Origin: Limosilactobacillus rudii | GTDB lineage: Bacteria; Bacillota; Bacilli; Lactobacillales; Lactobacillaceae | Direction: 5' to 3' | Assembly: GCF_014145455.1 (NCBI RefSeq) | Contig: NZ_JACIVB010000062.1 | Coordinates: 1-64,000, forward strand | DNA length: 64,000 nt | Part shown: piece after piece, positions 36,964 through 44,383 of the stretch | Layout of the letters: every line of letters starts with the position of its first letter | How positions within the stretch are numbered: position 1 is the stretch's first letter | Translations under genes and position numbers: made by a program | The notes under the pieces: model-generated | Seen by the model: the letters and a program-made list of their open reading frames with translations, nothing else | Told to the model about the DNA's origin: nothing | The model's database searches: none

Positions 36964-37236
36964 GTGGAAAGAAAATTATGAGGATAAATTTTTCTCCTAT
37001 TATTTGGCGTTGAAGGCATTAAAGTAGGCGAGAAGCAACGTAAGCGTGACTAGGAATCCCGTGTTAAGTATTTATGTAATTAATATAACAGGTCACCAGG
37101 GTGCACCAAATAATAGATTAATACGACTTTGCGGAAGTTAGAATCAAAAATGGATTAAATATTAGTTCCTAAGCAAAGTGGTAGATTCTTTCCGTATTAG
37201 TGAAAGAGGCTGGAAAATATCCAGTCTCTTTGTTAT
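36964..37236 (+). ncRNA. Unassigned structured non-coding RNA (about 270 nt)
   Basis: No open frame, but extensive structure: outer stem GGAAAGAA (36966-36973) with TTCTTTCC (37186-37193); an 11-bp stem CTATTATTTGG (36997-37007) with CCAAATAATAG (37106-37116); a side hairpin ACTTTGC (37126-37132) with GCAAAGT (37173-37179); inner stems CGTTG/CAACG and GTGAC/GTCAC. A possible pseudoknot is TAGGAA (37051-37056) with TTCCTA (37166-37171). It has its own promoter and terminator. It lacks the signatures of tmRNA, RNase P, SRP RNA and T-box. A divergent 6S RNA or a leader RNA of the downstream gene are alternatives. Confidence 0.7.
37203..37233 (+). terminator. Terminator of the structured RNA
   Basis: AAAGAGGCTGGA pairs with TCCAGTCTCTTT (one G-U), followed by GTTATTTT. 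It ends about 38 nt before the ybjQ-like start. Confidence 0.85.
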
Positions 37237-37270
37237 TTTAAAATGGTAATGATATTAGGAGGAATAATAA

Positions 37271-37549
37271 ATGTTTTTATCCACAGAGGGGTTTCCGCAA
37301 GCACACCGTATTTTAGGGATCGTTAATGCAACTAGTCATTTGGCAATGCCAACTGAAGCAATTGATTCATTTGAGTCGATGGACCAGCTATTTATTGATG
37401 TTCAAGAAAAATTAAAACGACGGGCAAGCGAAAAAGGAGCAGACGGTGTAGTTGAAGTTCGATTTACTACCAATGTCGCCAATATGCAGGTGGCACCAAA
37501 ATTTTTGGTGTTAACGGCGTATGGGACGATGATTCAATTTATGAACTGA
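37271..37549 (+). CDS. YbjQ/UPF0145-like heavy-metal-binding-domain protein
   Basis: A 92-residue cytoplasmic protein. The pattern RILGIVNATSH ... FIDVQEKLKRRASEKGADGVVEVRF ... LVLTAYGTMIQF fits the YbjQ family (pentameric, dodecin-like alpha/beta fold). Members usually lack a proven function. It follows the structured RNA and its terminator, so it could be a regulated downstream gene if that RNA is a leader. RBS TAGGAGG. Confidence 0.7.
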   Translation: MFLSTEGFPQAHRILGIVNATSHLAMPTEAIDSFESMDQLFIDVQEKLKRRASEKGADGVVEVRFTTNVANMQVAPKFLVLTAYGTMIQFMN

Positions 37550-37637
37550 AACTTGACGGATACGTTGCAGAATAGGCACAATGATAATTAGGATTACAAG
37601 ATGGCTTCAGTTGATTACTTAAGTCGTACTGGTAGCT

Positions 37638-37660
37638 GGGCGCTTAAACGGCGCTCTTTC
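37638..37660 (+). terminator. Possible terminator after the ybjQ-like gene
   Basis: GGGCGC pairs with GCGCTC (G-U) around a 7-nt loop, followed by TTTC. The spacer 37550-37860 otherwise contains only the terminator at 37705 and a TGTACATCA direct repeat (37739-37759). Confidence 0.45.
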
Positions 37661-37704
37661 TAGTTTTAAATGATACAATCACATAAATTGAGTGGTTTAA
37701 AATC

Positions 37705-37736
37705 AAAACGGCATCTCTTGATTGAGGTGCCGTTTT
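37705..37736. terminator. Bidirectional terminator between ybjQ-like gene and tRNA-Leu
   Basis: AAAACGGCATCTC pairs with GAGGTGCCGTTTT; A-run and T-run flank both sides. Confidence 0.85.
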
Positions 37737-37860
37737 ACTGTACATCAGTTTGTACATCAATTTTGAAATTAATTATAATAAGTTATAACTTCTCGTTATC
37801 TATAATATAGAAAGAGACAGAATTTTTAACTTTTCGATAACTCATTATAATAACTAATAA

Positions 37861-37944
37861 TGCCTCAGGCAGGATTCGAACCTGTACATGGATAACCATA
37901 CAACGACCTGAACGTTGCGCGTCTGCCAGTTCCGCCACTGAGGC
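37861..37944 (-). tRNA. tRNA-Leu(CAG)
   Basis: An 84-nt tRNA with acceptor GCCTCAG/CTGAGGC, a long class II variable arm and T-arm GGTTCGAATCC. The anticodon loop TTCAGGT between stems CAACG and CGTTG gives anticodon CAG (reads CTG). The 3' CCA is not encoded. A minus-strand promoter TTGTAA-N16-TATACT (37996 down to 37969) lies just upstream. Confidence 0.95.
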
Positions 37945-38013
37945 ACTAACTATTTTGTAACATTATTAAGTATAACGAATTCAGCAAAAATTACAAGCAT
38001 TTTTTAATACTGA

Positions 38014-38042
38014 TTGCGAATATGTCAGTTCCTGATTATACT
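38014..38042 (+). promoter_or_regulatory. Promoter of the potassium channel gene
   Basis: TTGCGA (38014-38019), 17 bp, TATACT (38037-38042), 35 bp before the start codon. It lies back to back with the tRNA-Leu promoter. Confidence 0.65.
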
Positions 38043-38077
38043 AAAAAAGTGAGTAGATATGATTTGGGGTATTAACA

Positions 38078-38791
38078 ATGAAAAAGAAAATTTATGAATC
38101 AATTATGGTGATTCTTGCTGTCGTTTCAATTTTATTGATTATCTTAGATTATGGATCAGTTATTAATATTAATGTAGGATATCCGGCATTATTAAATAAT
38201 ATTATACTGGTTGTCTTTACTGTTGATTATGTTATTCGCTTTTATTTGGCAAAAGATAAAAAGAAATTTTTTAAGCAGAATTTCTTTGATTTAATTTCTA
38301 TTATTCCGGTAAATGCAACCTTTAATTTGTTCCGTTTTGCTCGAATCGCAAGGTTTGTTAGCGTTTTACGTATTTTTCGTCTTATCGGTTTAACCGGTAA
38401 GCTTAACCGCCTTCTCCAAACAAACGGTTTAATCTATGTAATGTATACGAGTGTGTGTATTCTTGTGGTATCAGCATCCATGTATTCAATTAGTGAGCAT
38501 GAACCGTTTAGCTATTCATTGTGGTGGGCAATTGCTACTGCGACAACAATTGGGTATGGTGATATTTCTCCACATACTTTTTTAGGAAAACTTGCTGCAA
38601 TCTTATTAATGGTTGTTGGGATTGGTTTTGTTGGTGTATTGACTAGTTCAATTACCAATTTCTTTATCCAGGATCATACAAGTGACCGAATGGAGGAAGT
38701 GTTGGAGAAATTGAATAAACTAGAAGAAGCGAATAAGGAGCTACAAGCTGAAATTAAGAAAATAAATAATGAAACTAAAGGAAGGGAATAA
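38078..38791 (+). CDS. Voltage-gated-like potassium channel subunit
   Basis: A 237-residue 6-TM ion channel. An S4-like arginine ladder is present (FRFARIARFVSVLRIFRLIG, residues about 86-105). The pore loop has the K+ selectivity filter TIGYGD (near 164-169). A C-terminal coiled coil (MEEVLEKLNKLEEANKEL) may tetramerise it. It probably mediates K+ flux at the membrane. The downstream ASCH gene follows after 50 bp. Confidence 0.9.
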   Translation: MKKKIYESIMVILAVVSILLIILDYGSVININVGYPALLNNIILVVFTVDYVIRFYLAKDKKKFFKQNFFDLISIIPVNATFNLFRFARIARFVSVLRIFRLIGLTGKLNRLLQTNGLIYVMYTSVCILVVSASMYSISEHEPFSYSLWWAIATATTIGYGDISPHTFLGKLAAILLMVVGIGFVGVLTSSITNFFIQDHTSDRMEEVLEKLNKLEEANKELQAEIKKINNETKGRE

Positions 38792-38841
38792 AAAATTAAG
38801 TTCTAGTTTTTTATTTGTGTTTGCTTAGGAGAGGTAATTTG

Positions 38842-39237
38842 ATGAAGGCTTTATCAATTCGTCCGGAATATGCGATGGAAATTCTTAATGGAGTTAAGAC
38901 AGAAGAATATCGAAGCTGGACGACTCATTATCGTGGTGATCTTTTGATTTGCAATTCAGCTAAGAAGACACCTGGCGCAGTTGCTGGATATGCTTTATGT
39001 GTTGTAAAAATAACTGATATTGTAAAAAGAGATGACGGTGATGGTCCATATTATGCTTGGAAAATTGCGGCATTTGAGCAAGGAGGTTCTTATTGGATTA
39101 ATCCGATCAAAGTGAAAGGACAACTAAAGTTATTTAATGTTGCTGATAGTTTAATTGTCCCTGCACCATTTACAAATCCATTTTCTCTTGATGGGCGAAA
39201 ATGGTATCAACAAAAAATAGCCCCGTTAGTTTATTAA
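38842..39237 (+). CDS. ASCH-domain protein
   Basis: A 131-residue protein with the ASCH fold (beta barrel related to PUA), which binds RNA or modified nucleotides. Characteristic are KALSIRPEYAMEILNGVKTEEYRSW near the start and YRGDLLICNSAKK, the G-x-K-x-x-E-x-R pattern. Function in lactobacilli is unknown; nucleoside-base hydrolase activity is known for some ASCH proteins. ATG 38842 follows AGGAGAGG. Confidence 0.85.
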   Translation: MKALSIRPEYAMEILNGVKTEEYRSWTTHYRGDLLICNSAKKTPGAVAGYALCVVKITDIVKRDDGDGPYYAWKIAAFEQGGSYWINPIKVKGQLKLFNVADSLIVPAPFTNPFSLDGRKWYQQKIAPLVY

Positions 39238-39254
39238 AAAGCATTTTTCTGGTT

Positions 39255-39297
39255 ATCCAAAATATAGTTATCTGCTAGAAATAATTATATTTTGGAT
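39255..39297. terminator. Bidirectional terminator between convergent genes
   Basis: ATCCAAAATATA pairs perfectly with TATATTTTGGAT; it overlaps the stop codon of the minus-strand membrane protein gene. Confidence 0.75.
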
Positions 39298-39632
39298 TAT
39301 ATTTGCCAGCAGCTAATCCCTAAAGCAATCACAAGGATAATGAAAAGCAGCACCGTTAAGTGAGGATTTCCAAATGTTTCCCGTTTAAGGCGAAAGGCAG
39401 TTTCCATTAGAATATAAGTAATCACTAAGTAAATAATCCATAGAATATCACTAATGAATAAACTTTTAAAATATAGAAATGCGTGGACAATTGAAACGAA
39501 TAGTAAAATAAAATAGGATAGACGACTAAGTTCAAGCCAATTAGTAACTTTTCGTTCAATCTTTGCATGTAGGCCAATGGTAGTAGTAACTAGTAGAATT
39601 ACGATAAGGATAGCCGCTATTATTTTTAACAT
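39297..39632 (-). CDS. Four-TM membrane protein (YisL/DUF1516-like)
   Basis: A 111-residue protein with four predicted TM helices and a cytoplasmic loop containing LKRETFGNPH. Size and topology resemble the YisL (DUF1516) family; recognition is moderate. The RBS AAAGGAG lies upstream of ATG 39632. Function unknown. Confidence 0.7.
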   Translation of the reverse strand: MLKIIAAILIVILLVTTTIGLHAKIERKVTNWLELSRLSYFILLFVSIVHAFLYFKSLFISDILWIIYLVITYILMETAFRLKRETFGNPHLTVLLFIILVIALGISCWQI

Positions 39633-39770
39633 ATGGATAAACTCCTTTCGGCTTTGATTTTAGCATTATTATAATGAACTGACTATATGCTTTTGGCTTG
39701 AAAATATAGTAAAAAAAGTGTAAAGTACGTATATTACTTCCAAACAACAATATATATGAGGTGAAATTAA

Positions 39771-40070
39771 GTGGCAGATTTTGAAATTGGGGATATTGTA
39801 AAAGCTAAAAAATTTGGTCCTTTAGAACATGACTTTTCTGGTGTTGTTGAAAAAGTGTACACTAATTCAGTTATGATATCGATTCAAGATTATGACCCAT
39901 CTGATAAGAGCGGGGTCAACGAATTAAACGGGCGTGCCGTTATTCGACAAAAAGATGCCAAGATGGTCAAGGCTGTTCCTCGCGAAGAAAAAGACGACGA
40001 TGAGGAAGATAGTGATGAAAAGTCATCAAAAAAGAAGACGAAAAAATCTTCAAAAAGTAATGACAAATAA
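39771..40070 (+). CDS. DUF2187 (YkvS-like) small protein with acidic/basic tail
   Basis: A 99-residue protein. Residues 1-65 form a small beta barrel of KOW/DUF2187 type (FEIGDIVKAKKFG ... FSGVVEKVYTNSVMISI). Residues 70-99 are a disordered tail that is first acidic (KDDDEEDSDEK) then Lys/Ser-rich. Start GTG 39771 follows GAGGTG. It may bind nucleic acid, but that is inference. It lies directly before tRNA-Gly. Confidence 0.75.
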   Translation: MADFEIGDIVKAKKFGPLEHDFSGVVEKVYTNSVMISIQDYDPSDKSGVNELNGRAVIRQKDAKMVKAVPREEKDDDEEDSDEKSSKKKTKKSSKSNDK

Positions 40071-40081
40071 TTATAAGAGGT

Positions 40082-40117
40082 ATATACTAATTAAGTGTTG
40101 AACTTAGTTTAGTATAT
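40082..40117 (+). repeat. Inverted repeat abutting the 5' end of tRNA-Gly
   Basis: ATATACTAA (40082-40090) pairs with TTAGTATAT (40109-40117). It ends one base before the tRNA. It may be a processing signal or carry the tRNA promoter (-10 TATACT at 40083-40088). Confidence 0.55.
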
Positions 40118-40188
40118 GCGGGTATAGTTTAGTGGTAAAACTTAACCTTCCCAAGGTTGCGTCGCGAGTTCGATTCTCGTTACCCGCT
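40118..40188 (+). tRNA. tRNA-Gly(CCC)
   Basis: A 71-nt tRNA: acceptor GCGGGTA/TACCCGC, D-arm with TAGTGGTAAAA, T-arm GAGTTCGATTCTC. The anticodon stem TAACC/GGTTG encloses loop TTCCCAA, giving anticodon CCC (reads GGG). The CCA end is not encoded. Followed by a strong terminator. Confidence 0.93.
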
Positions 40189-40194
40189 TATAAT

Positions 40195-40238
40195 AAAGGA
40201 CTGGTGAGAAAATTATATCTCCTCACCAGTCCTTTATT
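40195..40238. terminator. Terminator after tRNA-Gly (bidirectional)
   Basis: AAAGGACTGGTGAG pairs perfectly with CTCACCAGTCCTTT. The A-run and T-run would also serve the convergent ldh gene. Confidence 0.9.
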
Positions 40239-40332
40239 TATTTGCCCTTCATTAAAGTAGTCGTATTCCAAACTAACAGGCCAATTTGCATTATGCGAGC
40301 GAAATTCTACGAAGAAGTTTTTAACTGATACT

Positions 40333-41271
40333 TTATACATTAATGTTTGTAAGAACTTCTTGCATTGCGATTGCTGATTGTTGCATTTTTTCAACTTCAT
40401 CAGTGGTTAACGGGTATTCAAGTACTTGTCCGATCCCTTGACTATTAATGATAGCTGGAGTACCGAGATAAATATTTTCAATGTTATATTGACCATCTAA
40501 GGGAGCAGAGATTGGCAGGACGATATTGCGGTTTTCAATAATAGCACGAGTAATTGCAGATAGGCATTTAGCAATCCCGTAAAAAGTAGCCCCCTTATTA
40601 GCGATGATCTTTCCACCTGCTTGATGCACCGCTTTTTCAATCTCCTTTTTCTCTGTTGAAGAAAGAGCTGTTAGATTTTTTAACGGTTTTCCGCTAACGG
40701 TAATTTCATTAAACGCGGCAAAGGATGTATCACCATGTTCACCCAACATAAGGGCGTCGATGACATTAACTGATAAGTGTAGCTTTTTGCTTAGAAAAAC
40801 TCTTAAACGCAGCGAGTCTAAGGAAGTTCCGGTTCCAATAATTCGTTCTTTAGGGAAGCCACTGATTCGTTGGGCAAGAGTAGTTAAGATATCAACAGGA
40901 TTACTTGAAATTACAAAGATTCCCGCAAAACCACTGGCGACGATTGGGTCAATGATTGTTTTTAAGATTGTCGCATTTTTGTTTACAAGGTCCAGTCGCG
41001 ACTCGCCCGGTTTACGGGCAATTCCAGCAGTAATTACAACGACATCAGCGTCCGCAGTATCTTCGTAGCTACCGGCGTAAATTTTAACCGGACTGGTGAG
41101 TGGGGTGATATCTGCTAGATCAAGAGCATCCCCTTCAGCCTTTTCTTTTGTCCGGTCAACAATTACTAACTCATCAATTTCATTGGTTGATTGTAGTAAC
41201 GAAAACGCAAATGTTGAACCAACAGCGCCATCACCAATTAATACAACCTTATGCCTATATGTATCCAGCAT
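40333..41271 (-). CDS. ldh: L-lactate dehydrogenase (LDH/MDH family)
   Basis: A 312-residue NAD-dependent 2-hydroxyacid dehydrogenase. Motifs: VVLIGDGAVGSTFAFSL (NAD site), substrate loop GIARKPGESRLDLV, SSNPVDILT, GTSLDSLRLR (substrate Arg) and GEHGDTSFAAF (catalytic His). It probably reduces pyruvate to L-lactate; an L-2-hydroxyisocaproate dehydrogenase is the main alternative. ATG 41271 is chosen because AGGAGG lies upstream; it overlaps the stop of the kinase gene by one base (TAATG), so the two are coupled. Confidence 0.88.
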   Translation of the reverse strand: MLDTYRHKVVLIGDGAVGSTFAFSLLQSTNEIDELVIVDRTKEKAEGDALDLADITPLTSPVKIYAGSYEDTADADVVVITAGIARKPGESRLDLVNKNATILKTIIDPIVASGFAGIFVISSNPVDILTTLAQRISGFPKERIIGTGTSLDSLRLRVFLSKKLHLSVNVIDALMLGEHGDTSFAAFNEITVSGKPLKNLTALSSTEKKEIEKAVHQAGGKIIANKGATFYGIAKCLSAITRAIIENRNIVLPISAPLDGQYNIENIYLGTPAIINSQGIGQVLEYPLTTDEVEKMQQSAIAMQEVLTNINV

Positions 41272-42098
41272 TAGAATTCCTCCTGTTGCAACTCCTTTTG
41301 TGCATCCCAATGATTGATTGGACCGAATTTATGCCCAACCGTTAAGGGATTAGCAATTGCTGTATATACGGCATCTTTAGCCTTTGTAACAGCTATTTTA
41401 ACACTATTTCCTTTAGCAAGCTCGGCAGCAATAATTGCTGAAAAACTATCACCAGTTCCGTTAAGACGAGTTGTTTTAACGAAAGGTTTTGAAAGCCAGA
41501 AATTATCGCCATTTTCAAGAAGAACGAAATCATCAACGGTTGTTTGGCTTTTATCATTATGGGCGCCTTTAATGATAACGTTTTTTGCTCCCAATTGTTG
41601 AAGAGAATGGGCAGCCGCCACTCGTTCTTCGTTAGTTTTCACTTCTATCCCTGTTAGTTTTTGCGCTTCGTAAAAGTTAGGGGTGATGACAGTTGCTAAT
41701 GGAATAATTCGTTCGCGGAATAATTCATATGCAGATTGTTCTAGCAGCATAGCGCCATGCTTTGTGATGATAACCGGATCAACGACCAGTGGACCGAAGT
41801 CGGTTATGGAATAATTATCAGCAACAACATTAATTACATCATCATTAGCTAACATTCCAGTTTTAGCGGCTTTAATAGAAAAATCTTTTCGTAATACTCT
41901 AAATTGCTCAGCGATAAATTCTTTTGACATAATCTGTGAAGAAGTGATTCCGTATGAATTTCCAGAAACTGCTGCGGTCAAAATTCCGTGACCATAGACG
42001 CCATCTGCAAAAAAGGCATGGAGATCAGCTGGCATTCCAGCGCTGCCATCTGAATCATGACCTGCAATTGTTAAGGCTTGGATTGTGGGCTTTGTCAT
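41271..42098 (-). CDS. Pyridoxine / hydroxymethylpyrimidine kinase (PdxK/ThiD family)
   Basis: A 275-residue ribokinase-like vitamin kinase. N-terminal ALTIAGHDSDGSAGMPADL, middle KTGMLANDDV and VVDPVI, and the catalytic anion hole LNGTGDSFSAII (near residue 220). ThiD (HMP-phosphate) and PdxK (vitamin B6) share these motifs, and eye inspection does not separate them; absence of neighbouring thi genes favours PdxK. It heads a two-gene operon with ldh. Confidence 0.82.
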   Translation of the reverse strand: MTKPTIQALTIAGHDSDGSAGMPADLHAFFADGVYGHGILTAAVSGNSYGITSSQIMSKEFIAEQFRVLRKDFSIKAAKTGMLANDDVINVVADNYSITDFGPLVVDPVIITKHGAMLLEQSAYELFRERIIPLATVITPNFYEAQKLTGIEVKTNEERVAAAHSLQQLGAKNVIIKGAHNDKSQTTVDDFVLLENGDNFWLSKPFVKTTRLNGTGDSFSAIIAAELAKGNSVKIAVTKAKDAVYTAIANPLTVGHKFGPINHWDAQKELQQEEF

Positions 42099-42194
42099 AA
42101 ATAACTCATCAACCTTTCATTAGTATTTAATAATCATCATTGTAACATATAATAAATAAGAAAAAAGCAGCAACGAGCACCTTACCATTAGACC

Positions 42195-42430
42195 TTGTAT
42201 TTAAGTGGGGATTTGTTATAATATTTAAGAACAAAACTCAAGGAGTAGTAATTTTTTAAGGATCTACAGCGACCCTATAGTTGATGAGAGTTAGGGGTTT
42301 CCTTAATTATGAAGGCGTGCCTTGAGTATTTTAACTAAATCAATAAATGAGTGGAATTCTAATTCAATTAGAGTGGTACCGCGGGAACTCTCGTCTCTAG
42401 TAAGTATAAGCTTATTGGAGACGTTTTTTA
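42195..42430 (+). promoter_or_regulatory. T-box riboswitch (arginine) of argS with promoter
   Basis: Promoter TTGTAT (42195-42200), 16 bp, TATAAT (42217-42222). Stem I closes by ACTCAAGG (42237-42244) with CCTTGAGT (42320-42327). A candidate specifier is CGT (Arg, 42316-42318). The T-box core GTGGTACCGCGGG is at 42373-42385, and the terminator stem GTCTCTAGTAAG/GCTTATTGGAGAC with T-run follows. Specifier assignment is less certain than the T-box itself. Confidence 0.9.
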
Positions 42431-42449
42431 TTTAAGGAGGAATTTATAT

Positions 42450-44150
42450 ATGAATGACAAGCAACAAGTAGCAGCAGCATTAGCACAAGCGCTACCAGAG
42501 ATGGACATAAAAGAGATCGAAGCAAAAATTGAGCGGCCTAAAGATTCTAATAATGGAGACTATGCTTTTCCAACATTCTTCTTAGCTAAGATTTTGCATA
42601 AAGCTCCACAAATGATTGCTAGCGAATTAGTTGAAAAAGTTGACCAAGATGGCTTTGAAAAAGTTATTGTTGCTGGTCCATATATCAACTTTTTCCTTGA
42701 TAAAGCTCAAGTCGGTGCAAAGATTTTACAAAGTATTTTAACTGATCCTGCCCATTATGGTGAACTTGATCTTGGTCACCAGGCGAATGTTACGATCGAT
42801 TATTCATCACCTAATATTGCCAAGCCAATGGGAGTTGGACATTTACGTTCGACAATGATTGGTGAAGCAGTTGCACGGATTCTTGAAAAGGTTAACTATA
42901 ACCTTATTCGAATCGATTATCTTGGTGACTGGGGTACACAGTTTGGAAAGATGATGGCTGCTTATAAGATGTGGGGTAATGATCCAGAAATTCAAAAGGG
43001 GTTAAAAGAAGACCCAATTGATACGTTGGTTAAATTATATGTACGGATTAATACCGAAGCAGAAGATCACCCTGAATACACCGAAGCAGGTCGAGATTGG
43101 TTTGCTAAACTTGAACATGGTGATGAAGAAGCATGGGAGATGTGGAACCGGTTTCGAAGCCTTTCATTAGAACGGTTCAACCGGGTTTATGATATGTTAG
43201 ATGTTCACTTTGATTCATACAATGGTGAAGCTTTCTCCGCTCAAAAGATGGAAGAACCAATCCAATTATTAAAGGACAAGAACTTGCTTGAACAAAGCCG
43301 GGGTGCACAGATTGTTAGCCTTGACCACTACAATCTTCCACCATTGCTAATCATTAAAAGTAATGGAACAACAACGTACATTACTCGTGATTTGGCGACA
43401 GCACTTTACCGGAAACGGATGTATGGATTTGCTAAGTCTATCTATGTGGTAGGGACAGATCAGGACACATACTTCCGTCAATTGAAGTTAGCATTAAAAG
43501 ATATGGGCTTCAATTGGTGGGATCAAATTGAACACGTTTCATTTGGTTTGATGAACTTGAATGGTAAAAAGATGTCTACACGAAAAGGAAATGTTGTTTC
43601 CCTTGAAGACGTTTTAAATGATTCAATTGACTTAGCACGAAAGCAAATTGAAGAAAAGAATCCTGACCTTGAAAATGCTGATGAAGTTGCCCAACAGGTT
43701 GGTGTCGGTGCTGTTATTTTCCATGATTTAAAGAACTATCGGCGGAACGCGGTTAACTTTAAGCTTGAAGATGTGGTTAAGTTTGAAGGAGAAACTGGCC
43801 CTTACGTTCAATATGCTCATGCACGGGCAGAAAGTATTTTACGGAAGGGTGGTATTCGGGACTTCAGTAATGTTGACCTAACTAAAGCTGGTGCCGAAGC
43901 CTGGGAATTGATCAGTTTCTTAGGACAATACAGTGAAGCTATCAAGCGGGCTGCCTTAAATTATGACCCATCGGTAGTTGCTAAATATACCCTTGAATTA
44001 GCGAAGAAGTTTAATCAATACTACGCACATACGCGGATTCTTGAAGATGATGAGGCCCAACCAGCACGGTTAGCTGTAACGCAAGCTGTAAGTAATGTTC
44101 TAAAGTCTGCTCTTGACCTACTTGATATCAAAGCTCCGGATGAGATGTAA
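42450..44150 (+). CDS. argS: Arginyl-tRNA synthetase
   Basis: A class I synthetase of 566 residues. The HIGH motif reads GHLR in [14 protein letters not shown] (near residue 130). KMSKS is degenerate, KMSTRKG (near 372), as is common in ArgRS. An N-terminal Add1 domain and the C-terminal anticodon-binding domain (DALR fold, ending LDIKAPDEM) are present. Strong RBS AAGGAGG. Controlled by the upstream T-box. Confidence 0.96.
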   Translation: MNDKQQVAAALAQALPEMDIKEIEAKIERPKDSNNGDYAFPTFFLAKILHKAPQMIASELVEKVDQDGFEKVIVAGPYINFFLDKAQVGAKILQSILTDPAHYGELDLGHQANVTIDYSSPNIAKPMGVGHLRSTMIGEAVARILEKVNYNLIRIDYLGDWGTQFGKMMAAYKMWGNDPEIQKGLKEDPIDTLVKLYVRINTEAEDHPEYTEAGRDWFAKLEHGDEEAWEMWNRFRSLSLERFNRVYDMLDVHFDSYNGEAFSAQKMEEPIQLLKDKNLLEQSRGAQIVSLDHYNLPPLLIIKSNGTTTYITRDLATALYRKRMYGFAKSIYVVGTDQDTYFRQLKLALKDMGFNWWDQIEHVSFGLMNLNGKKMSTRKGNVVSLEDVLNDSIDLARKQIEEKNPDLENADEVAQQVGVGAVIFHDLKNYRRNAVNFKLEDVVKFEGETGPYVQYAHARAESILRKGGIRDFSNVDLTKAGAEAWELISFLGQYSEAIKRAALNYDPSVVAKYTLELAKKFNQYYAHTRILEDDEAQPARLAVTQAVSNVLKSALDLLDIKAPDEM

Positions 44151-44207
44151 TGATCGTCTAAGGTTGGTTTGTTTAAAGCTGAGCCAGTTATATTAATATA
44201 AAAACAG

Positions 44208-44240
44208 TAAAGAGACTGAGTTAAATTCCAGTCTCTTTAT
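44208..44240 (+). terminator. Terminator after argS
   Basis: AAAGAGACTG pairs with CAGTCTCTTT, then ATG. The rest of 44151-44383 shows nothing further. Confidence 0.82.
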
Positions 44241-44383
44241 GTCTTTAAATAGCATAAGTTATGTTAAGAAAGGTTAGCAGTTACCGTTTAATTTAAAGTT
44301 AAACTATTGCTAAAACTATTTTATTACTTTAGGAATATGATAAAATAATGGGCAGCTTTTTGAATGAAAATGGAGAATTATGA

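Noticed and set aside
36964-37236. Assignment of the structured RNA as tmRNA, RNase P RNA or SRP RNA
   Set aside because: The tmRNA tag frame and tRNA-like ends, the RNase P GAGGAAAGTCC/P4 elements, and the SRP GGTCAGG-GGAAG core are all absent; 6S RNA remains possible but unproven.
37739-37759. TGTACATCA direct repeat as a regulatory operator
   Set aside because: Only two short copies, downstream of a terminator and not in front of a gene on either strand.
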